A DNA stretch of 64,000 nucleotides, from assembly GCA_947471745.1 (NCBI GenBank), contig CANJKZ010000010.1, forward strand, positions 9,111,501 through 9,175,500. The letters run 5' to 3'. This document shows positions 1-11,540 of this stretch, piece by piece. The notes under the pieces were generated by a model. That model did not search any database, was not told where the DNA came from, and was given only the letters and a program-made list of their open reading frames with translations. Position 1 is the stretch's first letter, and the number at the start of each line of letters is the position of its first letter. Source of the stretch: Closterium sp. Naga37s-1. Taxonomy: Eukaryota; Streptophyta; Zygnematophyceae; Desmidiales; Closteriaceae. Both the position numbers and the translations under genes were made by a program.

Positions 1-201
1 CGGCCCGACGAGTGATCGTTCCCGTTCGATATATACTAAAGATCATGAAGGCTAACGAGATGTCAAGCTTGAGCCTTCACATCGAGGACTAACAACCTCA
101 CAGAACTTTAGTACAGGTGTTCTCGTTTTTAGTCCGACGGATCAACATCGCCGCGCGCGGACTATGTGCGAAAACCTTCAAACCCCAGACAAAACGCGAT
201 A
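1..201. other. Host flank left of the LTR element; no gene seen
   Basis: Unique-looking sequence before the retrotransposon target duplication. The only open frames are short and have no recognisable domain. Confidence 0.5.
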
Positions 202-206
202 CTTAT

Positions 207-931
207 TGTAACAACCACGGCCGTTATAACAACGGGCAACCGTGTGTTAAATATAAATCACCCTTTACAATATTTATAAAAATCAAGATACAAGGCTTCC
301 AAGTTTAACTAATCCCACCAAGGGATAATCTAGCCTTGATAGTATTCTTCAAGCTTGAGAGGAGAAAGGGAGCTTGAAGAAGGTTGATGAAGCTTTAACA
401 AGTAGGTAGGAGCTTCTTGTAGAACTTGTCCTTGAAAAATCACAAGTCTAGTTGTGTAGGAGAGCTTGTTAGGAGAACCCAAAATGACTTAGAGAAATCC
501 CATTTCCAAGTTAGATTGTTGGAGTTGGGAAGTGGGAATGAGCTTGAAAGCTCCAACCCCTTCCATCATACCCCTTGGGGCTCTTCCCAACCATGGCTTC
601 CATGGTTGGGGAGCTAATAGGCTTGGAGCCTAGGTGGCATCTTTGTTTGGTTGGGAAAACCCAACTTAATTGTGTTGTATGGTTGTTTTGTGTTTGGTTG
701 GATTGTAACAACAACTGGCATAATTTGATTGGTTGGAAATCCAACCTTTCCAATCTTCACTTTGATGGGTTGGAAGTTTTCCAAGCCTCAAGGTTGAGGG
801 TTGGGAAAACCAAACCAGCTTTCCTCTCCAACTCATCCTTCCCATCTCTCGTAGTTCAATTTCTCGTCGAAGAACTTCTCGACATTGACTACGAGAGTCT
901 CATTAGGTGCTTAGGTAGGTCGCGCGTTACA
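207..931 (-). repeat. 3' LTR of the gypsy element
   Basis: A 725-bp direct repeat of 7125-7849 with TG...CA ends. It is the 3' LTR because the coding strand is minus. It overlaps the last few bases of the pol frame (stop at 927). Confidence 0.95.
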
Positions 932-3900
932 CTCCTCCCCCCTCAGGTGGCAACGTCCTCGTTGCCTTGAGGTGCTTCTGAGGATGAGCGCTTCGAGCAC
1001 GCCGTATCACATTACGACCAGGGTCAACACCATCCACTGGCTGTGCGGCAGCTCGTCGGGCCAGATCTGCCATGTATGACTGAACTGCAGTTTCAGTCAG
1101 ATGCTCTTCTGGTTCCCATGAGTTGTGTTCAGGCCCATAGCCTTTCCACTTGATGAGGAACTCTCGTATTGTCTTGCGGCCGCGCTGTCGATCACGGTGC
1201 ATCAGCACTCGTTCGACTTCATAAAACAGTTCCTCCCCCAGGACGATCGTTGGTGGCGGCAAGTACTTGCCCTCTGCAACGTACTTGTTCAACAGAGACA
1301 CGTGGAAGACGTTGTGAATCTGCAATGTATCAGGCAGCTTAAGCTTGTAAGCTACCACACCAACACGCTTGATCACCTCGAAAGGCCCAATCCATCGAGG
1401 GAACAGCTTTCGTGCTCCAGGGATTTTGAGACGAATGTTCTTCGTGCTCAACAAAACTTTGTCTCCGACCTCAAATGAGACTTTTGTCGGTGCTGAGAGA
1501 GTTGCAGCCAATGGCGAGCAGACTTAAGCGCTTCTTGCTGCTTGCCAACAAAGTCTTTTGCGGCTGGAATTTTCAATCCGCCGATCCCATGCGTAGCAGG
1601 TGTTGTGGGATGCCGACCATAGTTCAGAATGAAAGGTTTTTCACGTGTACCTTCATGAACTGAATTGTTCACTGCGAATTCAACGACAGGCAACAACTCG
1701 TCCCAATCATCCTGAGTTGGGCCAATGAATCAACGAAGCATCTGTTCAAGTGTCCGGTTTGTTCGTTCCGTCTGCCCATCGGTTTGTGGGTGGAACGCCG
1801 ATGACATCTTAAGCTTCGTTCCTAGTGTCCGTGTGACTTCTTGCCAGAACCGGCTTGTGAAGCGCGGATCCCGGTCGGACACCAATACACGTGGTAACCC
1901 GTGTAAGCGGAAAACGTGCGCCATAAACAATTTGGCCGTATCTTCCGCAGATACGTCCGTTGTCGTAGCCACGAAATGTACCATTTTTGTCAGACGATCC
2001 ACAAACACTAGGATCGCTGTATGGCCATCGCGAGTCTTGGGAAGATCCGTGATAAAATCCAAGGATACGCTCTCCCAAGGTTCATTCGGGATCTCGAGTG
2101 GTTGAAGCAAACCACCAGGCTTCTCTGTGTCCGTTTTATTTCGTGCGCATGCATCGCAGCGCGCCACGAATTGCTGGACCTCAGTGCCCAATCCCGGCCA
2201 CCAGTACACATCGCTCAAGGCCCACCTCGTCTTCTTGACCCCTAGGTGTCCTCCGTACTTAGCGGCATGCACTTCTTCCAGAATATCCGCAGGTTACCCA
2301 CGTGAGGTACCACAATCTCATTCTTACGCCACCAGAGCTCGTGCTCCCACTTGAGTTCCTTCGTGTTTCGTGGGTTCTGAAACCAGGAGTCAATCTGATA
2401 CCCTGTGCGGATGCGTTTCAGAAAACCACTGAAGGTAATCTCACTCACTCGAGCCGTTGCTAGGACACTGAAGCAAGCAAAAAATACTGCCGCATCCTCT
2501 GTGTCGTCTAGCCGTGTTGCTGCCCCTATCGGCTGACTGCTGAGGGGGTCAGCCAGGTTCGTCGAACCTGCTCGATATCGAATATCGAAGGTGAACCCAC
2601 TAAGGAGTTCCGCCCATCGGGCTTGACGTCGAGTAAGCGTGGCTTGGGTGGAGAAGTAGGTGTTTGGATAGTGATCAGTCGTAACCACAAAGTCCACACC
2701 CTCCAGATAACATCGCCATGTTCGTAGCGCATGAACGACCGCCAACAGTTCTTGTTCGGACGTCGTATAGCACTGCTCTGCCGGGGAGAGCTTTCGACTC
2801 TCAAATGCCACTGGTCTCCCTTCTTGCAAGAGGACCGCCCAAATCCCAATCAATGAGGCGTCAGTAACAACCTCATAGGGCTTTGTCGGATCTGGTAAAA
2901 CCAGTATCGGAGCATTGGTCAGCATTCGCTTGACCTCGTCGAATGCCTTTTGGCATTGTTGTGTCCATTGCCAAGCACTACTCTTGCGATTGAGGGCCGT
3001 CAATGGAGCAACAATGGTAGAATAATTCTGCAAAAATCGACGAAAATAGTTCGCCAGTCCCAAAAACGACCTGATATGACCCACATCTTGTGGTACCGGC
3101 CAGTTCTGGACTGTGACAATTTTCTTTGGGTCTACTTTGAGACCATCATTTCCCACGAGATGGCCAAGATATTTCAACTCGCGTTTGTAGAAATGACACT
3201 TCCACAGACGAGCATAGAACTTATGCTCTCGAAGTTTCCCTAACACCCACTTAAGGTGTCGCGTGTGCTCCTCTTCCGTCTTGGAATAAACCAAGATGTC
3301 ATCCAGATAGACCAGAACAAACTGTCCAATCGCCTCGCGAAAGACATCATTCATAGCTCTTTGAAAAGAGGCAGGAGCATTGGTCAGGCCAAAGCTCAGC
3401 ACTCGCCACTGAAAATGACCAAACGGCGATCGGAAAGCCGTCTTGGGTACATCTTCTTCAGTGATGCGCAATTGGTGGTACCCCTGCGCGAGGTCCAATG
3501 CGCTGAACCACTGGGCACCCTGGAGTTTGTCGAACAGGTCCTCTATTCTCGGTAGGGGATACCTGTTCTTCACCGTTATCTTGTTCAGAGCACGGTAGTC
3601 TACGCACATGCGTAACCCTCCGCCCTTTTTGTTCACGAACAAGATCGGCGCTCCGTAAGGGGATGCGCTTGGTTCAATCCATCCCTTCCTGAGATACTCC
3701 TCAATTTGCTGTTTAGCCTCCTCGTACTCAGCTGGGCTGAGGCGATACAGAGGTCTAAACGGTGGGAGTTTTCCAGGCTCCACTGGAATGGTGTGACCGA
3801 CAGCACGGTCCGGAGGAAGGCCATCTGGGATGGGCTCAAAAACCTCCGCAAACTCGTCCGCCAGTGCTTTCATCTGACGCGGGAAATCCTCGACCCCAGG

Positions 3901-4851
3901 CATCTCGTGTTCAGCATTCTCAAGCTGTACCACAAAGAAGGTATCGGCTTGTCGAACATGCTGTCCGAACTCGTTTGCGAGCGCAAAACTCATATCGGGA
4001 CGCTCCGACGTTTGTTGTTCGTTCGTGATCAAGTCCTTAGGCACTTGCCATTGGACTGTGTCACCATTCTTTAAGAATGAGACAGTATTGTCCTGGAAAT
4101 CGAGCTTGACTTCATTCGCTCGAAGCCAATCCATTCCAAGGACAAGGTCGACGCCTGCGAGAAGGGGTAAAACATACGCGCAGATCTCGTCGTGATAACC
4201 CTCAATCTCCATGTTGATCCGTGTCTGCCCTTTGCTTGGGATGATGCTATCATCACCCAGGCGAATGGGGCAAGACGGTCCTTCAACGAGGATCGTGCGT
4301 GCTGTAGCCCACTTTTCGTCAAAGAGGGAAACAGTTGCACCCGTGTCAACAAGGATTTTTGCGTTTTCCCCGTTCACGCTACCCGCAAGCAACAAATTTT
4401 GTTGATGCTGTGGGCGAATAGGACATGCCACAATACTCGTCGAAGGTTGGAAGTACACCTTGACGTTGTGACGAGCGCGTCCATGTGACTGAGAGTTGGT
4501 CCACCACACATGGTGTCCCTTGTCCCACGCCGCTAGGACCGGCCATCCACGAAGCGCGTGGAACAATTCGCCTTTCACTGTGCGAGTCACCAACGCGACC
4601 GAAGTCAGGGGGTGCTCTTGAGTGCAACGACTCACAATCTCAATGACAGAAGGCAGAATGTCCAAGCCACAGAAAATGATTGAAAACTTATCTTGCATTG
4701 CTTCCATGGTAATGTTCTCAAGTGGGTACGATCGAGGATAACAAACAGAGTTTTTATTAAAAGAAGAGGCAAACAAACAAGAGATTTTGCAATCAGCAAG
4801 CTTCTCTAGCTTTAATAGATCATCATCACATAGCACATATGCCTCATCCAC
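927..4851 (-). pseudogene. gypsy pol: protease, RT, RNase H, integrase, chromodomain (frame-broken)
   Basis: The first open stretch (4851-2242, 869 codons) holds an aspartic protease active site (LVDTGAT), the reverse transcriptase core YLDDILVYSK, and RNase H motifs (VTDAS, EQELLAVVHAL, TTDHYP). Integrase follows at 2272-1730 with the HHCC zinc motif (GGHLG ... CDAC) and the DDE core (DFITDLP, SDRDPRF, GQTERTNR). The last stretch, 1511-927, has a chromodomain (FLIKWKGYGPEHNSWEP). The parts are separated by a one-base shift near 2290, a TGA stop at 1732-1730, and another one-base shift near 1500. The protein is therefore not continuous. Either the copy is dead or the read contains indels. The chromodomain would direct integration by reading histone marks. 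Confidence 0.92.
932..944 (-). other. Polypurine tract of the gypsy element
   Basis: On the minus strand this reads GAGGGGGGAGGAG and touches the 3' LTR, the expected place for plus-strand priming. Confidence 0.8.
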
Positions 4852-4883
4852 TCGATCTACTCCTCCAACTAGGTACCCACACC

Positions 4884-6434
4884 CTAGTTGGGCTTCTGAA
4901 AATCCTTCTTTCCAGAAGGTCCAGCTCCGCCTGGCTTAGGCTTCCCAGAATACTTGATAGCGTTCTTGTCACGGCAGTGCTTTAGGATGTGCCCCATCCT
5001 TCCACAACCTCTGCACTGCTTGTCGGAGAAGTCCGGCTTGTTAGGGCCATAACCTCCCCCTCCGTTAGGCCTCTTGGCCTGTGGACCAGGCTGGTGATCA
5101 CGCTGCTGGAAAGGCCTTTTGTTCCAACCGCTTCCACCCTTCGCATTCTGGGGCCGGTTCCCCTGACCACCAGAGCCTTCAGCATGGGGCTGCTGGCCTG
5201 GCTTTGCAGGACCATGGATGTATGTGCGAATGATGGTGTCAGTTTTGATCACTTGCTCCTTCATCTCCTTGTAAGTCGTCCAATTGGTCATGCCGCCGAT
5301 CATGTGTGCCTCCTGCAGGTTGACAGGGAGGCCTTTCATGAAGACGTGCATCATCTCCTCCTCAGACAAGGGCTTCTGGAGCGAGCGTGCTGCGGCCTCA
5401 AACTCGACCGCATATTCCCGCACCGAACGGTCATGACACTTGATATGCTCAAGGCATTCGCGCAGTTCCAGGTCGGACTTCTTGACCATGAATGCCTCTT
5501 TCAGCGCGGTGCAGAACTCCGGCCACCCAAATGGTCCCTGCGCCTGCTTCTTAGCGCCATACACTGCCCTGCGGGCCACCTCGTCCAATGCACGAGTGGC
5601 TGCAGTAACGCGAGCCTCAGGACGCACATTCGCAAGGATCATGGTTTCATTCACCAGGTCAAGCCAAGGCTGCACCTCCGTCTTGCGATGGTTAAACTCA
5701 GGCAGAGGCGCCGAGAGAGACCCAAAGGGCGAGGTCTCAGTTGGAGGTGGCTGATGCATAGCCGTCGCAGCGCCTACCGCCGGGGGTGCGGGCGGAGCGG
5801 GTGCCGGCTGAGCAGCAGGAGCGGGCCTACGCCCAGGAGGAGGTTCGTAAATACCCTCCCTCCTAAGATGGGTCAACTGCTCATTGAGCGCAAGTCTTCT
5901 GAAGCCACTCAATTTGGCGGTTTTTAGTGCCCAGGCTGCGACGGAACTCAGTGACCTCCTTCATGGTAATGCTCAGCCTAGCCTCGAGGTTCTGAGTGTG
6001 CTTCTTGAGTCCATCAATGGACGTCTGCTGCTGCAGGATGGTGATATTCTGAGTTGCCACCTTAGCCTGGAGATGGACAATCTCCTCGAGATAGGATAAG
6101 TCATGCCTTCACCCTCAGTGAAGTCATTTTCATCACCAGTGGCCTCCTTTCCACCTGTGTTATCCTCTTCCCCAAGGTTGTCAGCTTCACCATGGTTCTC
6201 AGCTTCACCATGGTTCTCAGCCTCACCATGGTTCTCAGCTTCACCATGGTTCTCAGCTTCACCATGGTTGTGCTCATCTCCAAGGTCCAGGTCCAAGTCC
6301 TCAATATCATCCAACTCAAGGTCAGCCATTGCCTCATCTTGATTGAGGTCAATCTCAGCAGCATTGTTCACCACCTCATTGGGTGCAGTGGGCCCTTTCT
6401 CCCTTGCCATATCCTTCTCTTGGCCAGATGCCAT
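4884..6434 (-). pseudogene. gypsy gag with acidic leader and CCHC knuckle (frame-broken)
   Basis: The main gag frame (5912-4884, 342 codons) has a Pro/Ala-rich start, a retrotransposon gag core, a Gly/Gln-rich basic stretch, and one zinc knuckle of form CX2CX4HX4C (CRGCGRMGHILKHC). Upstream, a second frame starts at 6434. It encodes an acidic region with five tandem HGEAEN-type hexapeptides, then shifts by one base near 6090 into a coiled-coil frame that stops at 5883-5881, just past the start of the main gag frame. The natural product was probably one longer Gag, now split in three, but a designed two-ORF arrangement cannot be excluded. Confidence 0.85.
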
Positions 6435-6773
6435 AAGGATTAAGGGAGCTTGTAAGATCTGGGTTGATTCTGTTAAAGTCCTTTTACCACCTCAATGGTA
6501 AAGCAAGAAATTCTTATAAAAGAAATTTCTTCTACAGAATAATCCAAGGTTACCAAAGGTAACAGATTTGTTGTCAAGCACTCCCAATCACCGAAGTGAA
6601 AGGGCAGGGTCTATCCAAATCTCAATAAAGAGAACTTGTATAACCCTCAACAAATCCTCCAGATCCAAGTTTATACTCCACTACTCAACAGTAGAGAGTC
6701 TTCCACCAAAAGGTGGGCAAGAGAGATAAATCTCTCTTCTTAGCTTGAAATTGCAGTTGTAGATCTTGTAGAT

Positions 6774-7215
6774 CTTGAACTCTTCAAGCTTCCGGATCTT
6801 GAGTGTTCTCTTTAAGAGAAACCACAACTCCAAGATCTATAAAAAAAATCTCTAGGGGCAAAATCCCCACTAGGCTTAGGATAACCCTAGCTCTATATAC
6901 CAATGTAACAACCACGGCCCTTATAACAACGGACAACCGTGTGTTAAATATAAATCACCCTTGACAATATTTATAAAAATCAAGATACAAGGCTCTTGAA
7001 CTCTTCAAGCTTCCGGATCTTGAGTGTTCTCTTAAAGAGAAACCACAACTCCAAGATCTATAAAAAAAATCTCTAGGGGCAAAATCCCCACTAGGCTTAG
7101 GATAACCCTAGCTCTATATACCAATGTAACAACCACGGCCCTTATAACAACGGGCAACCGTGTGTTAAATATAAATCACCCTTAACAATATTTATAAAAA
7201 TCAAGATACAAGGCT
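6774..7215. repeat. 221-bp tandem duplication spanning U5 end, primer-binding site and leader
   Basis: The units 6774-6994 and 7 bases short of 7216 (6995-7215) are nearly identical with period 221. Each carries the leader, the primer-binding site and the first 91 bp of the LTR end. The element therefore has two adjacent primer-binding sites, only one next to a full LTR. Confidence 0.9.
7106..7123 (-). other. Primer-binding site, initiator-tRNA-Met like
   Basis: On the minus strand, next to the 5' LTR, the sequence reads TGGTATATAGAGCTAGG. This closely resembles the initiator tRNA-Met complement used by most plant gypsy elements (TGGTATCAGAGC...), with a small change in the middle. A second copy lies one duplication unit away, near 6885-6902. 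Confidence 0.7.
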
Positions 7216-7849
7216 TCCAAGTTTAACTAATCCCACCAAGGGATAATCTAGCCTTGATAGTATTCTTCAAGCTTGAGAGGAGAAAGGGAGCTTGAAGAAG
7301 GTTGATGAAGCTTTAACAAGTAGGTAGGAGCTTCTTGTAGAACTTGTCCTTGAAAAATCACAAGTCTAGTTGTGTAGGAGAGCTTGTTAGGAGAACCCAA
7401 AATGACTTAGAGAAATCCCATTTCCAAGTTAGATTGTTGGAGTTGGGAAGTGGGAATGAGCTTGAAAGCTCCAACCCCTTCCATCATACCCCTTGGGGCT
7501 CTTCCCAACCATGGCTTCCATGGTTGGGGAACTAATAGGCTTGGAGCCTAGGTGGCATCTTTGTTTGGTTGGGAAAACCCAACTTAATTGTGTTGTATGG
7601 TTGTTTTGTGTTTGGTTGGATTGTAACAACAACTGGCATAATTTGATTGGTTGGAAATCCAACCTTTCCAATCTTCACTTTGATGGGTTGGAAGTTTTCC
7701 AAGCCTCAAGGTTGAGGGTTGGGAAAACCAAACCAGCTTTCCTCTCCAACTCATCCTTCCCATCTCTCGTAGTTCAATTTCTCGTCGAAGAACTTCTCGA
7801 CATTGACTACGAGAGTCTCATTAGGTGCTTAGGTAGGTCGCGCGTTACA
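7125..7849 (-). repeat. 5' LTR of the gypsy element
   Basis: A 725-bp partner of 207-931, upstream of gag on the minus strand, so it carries the element promoter. Its U5 end (7125-7215) is duplicated once more at 6904-6994. Confidence 0.95.
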
Positions 7850-7854
7850 CTTAT

Positions 7855-9041
7855 AGTCCCGTTCAAGAAAATTGCATGAAGAGTGGTTGTTTTGCTACTA
7901 TTTTCTGGATTTCGGCATTTACGTAGATTTGGACCGCGCTTGCTTCAACTTCCAGTCGCATGGTTTTCCACGCTGATCAGGGGGTGTTACATTGCGCGCT
8001 GGTCCATTTACAAGGAAATGGACCAGCGAATGCAAGGGGGCACCATTTTAGAGGGATCACTTCCAAAAGTGGTCCCGCTTGGTACCGGGGATCATTTGCG
8101 GCGGACCAGCTATGCACAGTGCATTGCAGCTTTGAAAACGAAGTGTTGACGAAAACAAAAGTGTACCTGGTTACGCTTGAACAAGATGTCACAGACAGCA
8201 GATACTTTTGGCGAAAAAATCAAAACGCAATTTTCGCATGCGATTCCCATCGCCTTGGGTCGCTCTGGAAATGGTCCTGGGTGTCGAGCATCGTTTTCGT
8301 ACGTGCGCCTCGAACTATACATGCTGGTCCGTGGGCGGGTGCAAGTCGGGTCCACACCTGGGCCGTTTGCTGGTCCATGCTGGTCCGCGCTGGTCCATTC
8401 AAATGCCCTTGGGCCGCAGCGGCCCAGCACGGCCCAGCGTAGGTCTTACGCACATGGCACACCCCCTCAATGTCGCATGACTAACGGGCAAAACTAAACA
8501 AAATCAACAATGGTTTTGGGGTCGAATAGTAACCCAAAACTTTTTTACCCTGTAATCGAAATAAATAAGATGTCATCGTCGATCGCGCTTGAGACAGCGC
8601 GACAGGATTGAGAAGAAGTCGCCGTCAAGAGTAACAATCACTTACCATCTAAAAGTTAAAATTTCGAATCGATGATCCCTTCTTCATCGTTTTCCTTGAA
8701 TGTTGGGCTGGTTTGATCTGGAGCCTCTGATTGGCTGCGGAGCTGATTCGTGCAATGATTCGGTCAAGCTGCAAAATTTCCCGCCAAAAAAGGGACTATA
8801 GAGTACGGGCCAACCCTAGGAGATATCGGAAAATAATACTCAGGGGGCAAAAGAGACTCTCTCAGCGAGGGCCTCTAACCCGGAACATTTGTACCACCAG
8901 CAGTGGCACTTCTTGACCTTGTTACGAGTGAATATGAGTAAGGGCGTGTAACATTGTACCGACCAGGCCTAAAATCCGACCAACGGGTTGGGTCTGGCGA
9001 ATGCTAAGGGGTGTAATATTCATACAAACCCAGCCAAACAT
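7855..9041. other. Intergenic DNA, no gene supported
   Basis: The right flank of the retrotransposon. It contains a patch rich in CTGGTCC and GGCCCAGC repeats (about 8330-8440). Near 8938 and 8994 there are two partial look-alikes of the MITE end that follows (GGGCGTGTAAC and GGGGTGTAAT), possibly older copies. No coding signal was recognised. Confidence 0.4.
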
Positions 9042-9044
9042 TTA

Positions 9045-9416
9045 GGGCGCGTAACTTTTTTTGTCCGGGTCCAAAGTCCGGACGGGGCTTCCATACCGTA
9101 AGAACGTTCCGTCCAAATGTTCAGGACTCAGGTCTGGACGACAGGCCGTCTCGACCACGTTTGTGGATTTTTTACGTTTGCGTTTTGAATTTCAAAATTC
9201 ATGCGACATGTAAAATAGAACGAATGGTCCGATATGTCGTTCAGACGGTGTCAACCCCTTTCATCCGGGCCATTTTTTACATAAAGGTGTTAGATTTCGT
9301 TCGGACGGTTGCAACGTCGCACGGGGTCTTGCGAACTCTTCGCCGAAATATGGCAAAAACAGTAATCCTACCAAAGTTCGGATGGGCCTCCGTCCGGACG
9401 GAAAAGTTACGCGCCC
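9045..9416. mobile_element. MITE with TTA target duplication, PIF/Harbinger (Tourist)-like
   Basis: The 372-bp element starts GGGCGCGTAACTTTT and ends with its inverted repeat (AAAAGTTACGCGCCC). Both ends are flanked by TTA (9042-9044 and 9417-9419). Subterminal sequence also pairs imperfectly (GTCCGGACGG-type motifs at both ends). A 3-bp TTA duplication with G-rich ends is typical of PIF/Harbinger-derived MITEs. There is no transposase, so it is non-autonomous. Confidence 0.7.
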
Positions 9417-9419
9417 TTA

Positions 9420-10225
9420 GAACACAAAGACCATTTAGTTCGCCATTTTGTGGGGCACAAACCCTAAACTAACCCCATGAATGGAACGAGAGGCTCTCGA
9501 GTTTTGGTTCACAAACTGCCTGGCCTTCTCAAGTTCCCAACTCAAAACTCGCCAGTCACTACTTACGATGGGGGAGAGACTACCCGCGCAAGTCTGCCGT
9601 TGAATAATTGTTCCGGCAAAAGTAGAGTGTTCGAGATGGCATTCGGCGACCGTACGGAGAGCCAATATGAAGTCTCCAGCGACACAACACCCAAAGAAGG
9701 TGTGCCGCAGTACGAGGGGGGTGTGGGCGATAAACTAGGGTTGGATACTAGCCAAGATATAGGAAGTAGGGGTGAAGGAGACAACTTGGAGAGCGACATG
9801 AGGAGAGGAGTCCGCTTCGTTCGAGGTCACAAACCCAGTCCCTGGGGGAGGGTAAAGGGACATGAGGGGAGCGAAGAATGGACCACCGGTGGAATAGCAA
9901 CGATAAGAGCTGGGAGGGTGCGTGATACATCTAAATGGATATCTGTCGGGAGTTGGCGAGGTTCAACTTTGGGGTTTGGGCTGAGGGAAGAATATGCTAC
10001 TCTAACCATGTGTCGAACGCACCTGCCATGAGAGGAGGAAGCATTCATGTTGGCAAGAGCCAAATGGCCTGCGGTTGGGTTTGAGGATGGAATGGTTGAA
10101 AGTGGTGGGTTTGGAGAGGATGCAGAGCGGGCGAAGAGAGGGGGGGGAGATGGATGGCAAGGGGGGTAGAATGGAGGGGTCGTAGTTCAATCAGCGCACG
10201 GGGAGTTATGGAGGTGGGTAGGTAG
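9420..10225. other. Intergenic DNA, possibly decayed LINE 3' sequence
   Basis: No domain is recognisable in the open frames of either strand. It lies directly downstream (minus strand) of LINE remnants and may be part of the same dead element. Confidence 0.3.
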
Positions 10226-11130
10226 TCACGTTCGAGAATGGCAATGTGTGATAACATGCATTGCATACCAAAGGGAAGCGGGACTAGAGTGTGCGCAACC
10301 TCTTCGGAGGGGGTTGGTCTGAACCTGCGCAGGGCGCGCTGAATAGAGATAACGCTTACTTGGGTTAAAGGGGCGATTGCCCCTAGGCCGCAGTGCCAGA
10401 CTGTTTGTGATGTGAGGCAAAAATGAAATTGCCAACGGATACATCAAAGCATTTGAGACTGTCCGGGGGAACCGGTTGGAATCATCCGGGGAAGAAGATA
10501 ACAAAGTCCAGGAAGATCGAGGCAAAACATTTGCGGCACATGGCTATTGCGAGTAAAGCCGCAAGGAACTTGGCGGTACGTTGTATGCGCGCGAGATTAT
10601 TCTACGCTCGACAAAGATGCCGAGGATGCGTTCTGCCTCGTGAGGGCCACGGATGGGGATATGCACCGCGTACAAGAGGTCTTAGGAGGGGATGTTGAAA
10701 GGAATGATGAAGCACTTATTCTAGTTGGGGTGTTATCTGGAGACAGACCCACATGCAAGGATGAGCATCACGACTTGTCCAAGTTCTATGTCTGAGTTTA
10801 GGAAAAGGGTGACATCATCCGCATGACACGCGACTCTGTGCTTCCGACAGGGCATAGCCTGGGAGGAAGAGTGGCATGTGACAGCGGAAGATCAAAATGA
10901 CATAGACAAGCAACAACCATGAGTGCAGGCGTCCTTCAAGCATGCTATTAGCCGAGATGTGTGTGGACGTGTTAGAGTGCATGAGGCAGACTAGAGGATG
11001 AAGGGGGCAGGGAGACCCAAACACGATATCTCTCGGAGGAGGAAGGGCCTGTCAACCAGGTCATAAGCTTTGCGAAAGTCCACCGTGAGAGCGAGAAGGG
11101 GGGACAAGGCGGTAGCAGTCCATTGTTGAC
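10226..11130 (-). pseudogene. Decayed LINE (non-LTR) reverse transcriptase
   Basis: On the minus strand, 11110-11040 encodes a LINE-type RT motif (LTVDFRKAYDLVDRPFLL). In another frame at about 10835-10795 there is CHADDVTLFLNS, matching the catalytic (Y/A)ADD box with its first residue changed. Further down is ERILGIFV, which fits the post-RT region of LINEs. The order and spacing match one RT broken by frameshifts. No intact ORF, poly-A tail or target duplication was found. Confidence 0.65.
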
Positions 11131-11159
11131 GAGAATAGAGTGTTGGTCCCGCAACTCGC

Positions 11160-11540
11160 TTGGCCGAAGCCGACGTAGTGGTTGGGTGCGCGAGAGGTGC
11201 GACCGACCATCCGCAGAGGTCGACGCGTGCAGGTCGACGGAGTTGGTCGACCTGCAGAAGACCGCTGCGGGGCCGTTGACGATGGGAAGCTGGCGGCAGA
11301 TTTCGACTGGCGTGGTCGACGAAAGGGTTCGTCAACCTGTCTTGGGTGGGTTCGACGAAGGTGGTCGTTGACCTGGGCGGGACTGTTGAAGAGTTCATTG
11401 AAGACGGGAGCTCAACGATAGCGTCCGGCCGAGGTGGTCGACGGAAGGGCCCGTCGACCAGGGTGGTCTTCGACAGGAGCAGTGGTCGAAGAGGGAGATC
11501 ATCGACCAGGACGCTGGGTGGTCGACCGGGTTGACCAAAT
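11160..11540. repeat. GTCGAC-rich degenerate repeat patch
   Basis: GTCGAC or GGTCGACC occurs at least six times in about 330 bp, with many near matches (GTTGACC, ATCGACC). It looks like a degraded short tandem or palindromic repeat. No gene was recognised. Confidence 0.5.

Larger units (their letters stand above)
202..7854 (-). mobile_element. Ty3/gypsy (chromovirus-type) LTR retrotransposon with target duplication
   Basis: A structurally complete LTR element transcribed from the minus strand. The LTRs are 207-931 and 7125-7849, each 725 bp. They begin TGTAAC and end GTTACA and are flanked by the 5-bp duplication CTTAT (202-206 and 7850-7854). Inside, read on the minus strand, are a primer-binding site, an acidic leader ORF, gag with a CCHC knuckle, and pol in the order protease, reverse transcriptase, RNase H, integrase. 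The integrase carries a C-terminal chromodomain, which places the element among chromoviruses. A purine tract abuts the 3' LTR. I saw only three differences between the LTRs (223/7141, 266/7184, 613/7531), so the insertion is recent. Even so, gag and pol carry several frame breaks, so this copy is probably not autonomous as sequenced. Confidence 0.95.

Noticed and set aside
9477-10031. 184-codon plus-strand frame
   Set aside because: No recognisable domain, and it lies beside LINE remnants on the opposite strand; probably chance.
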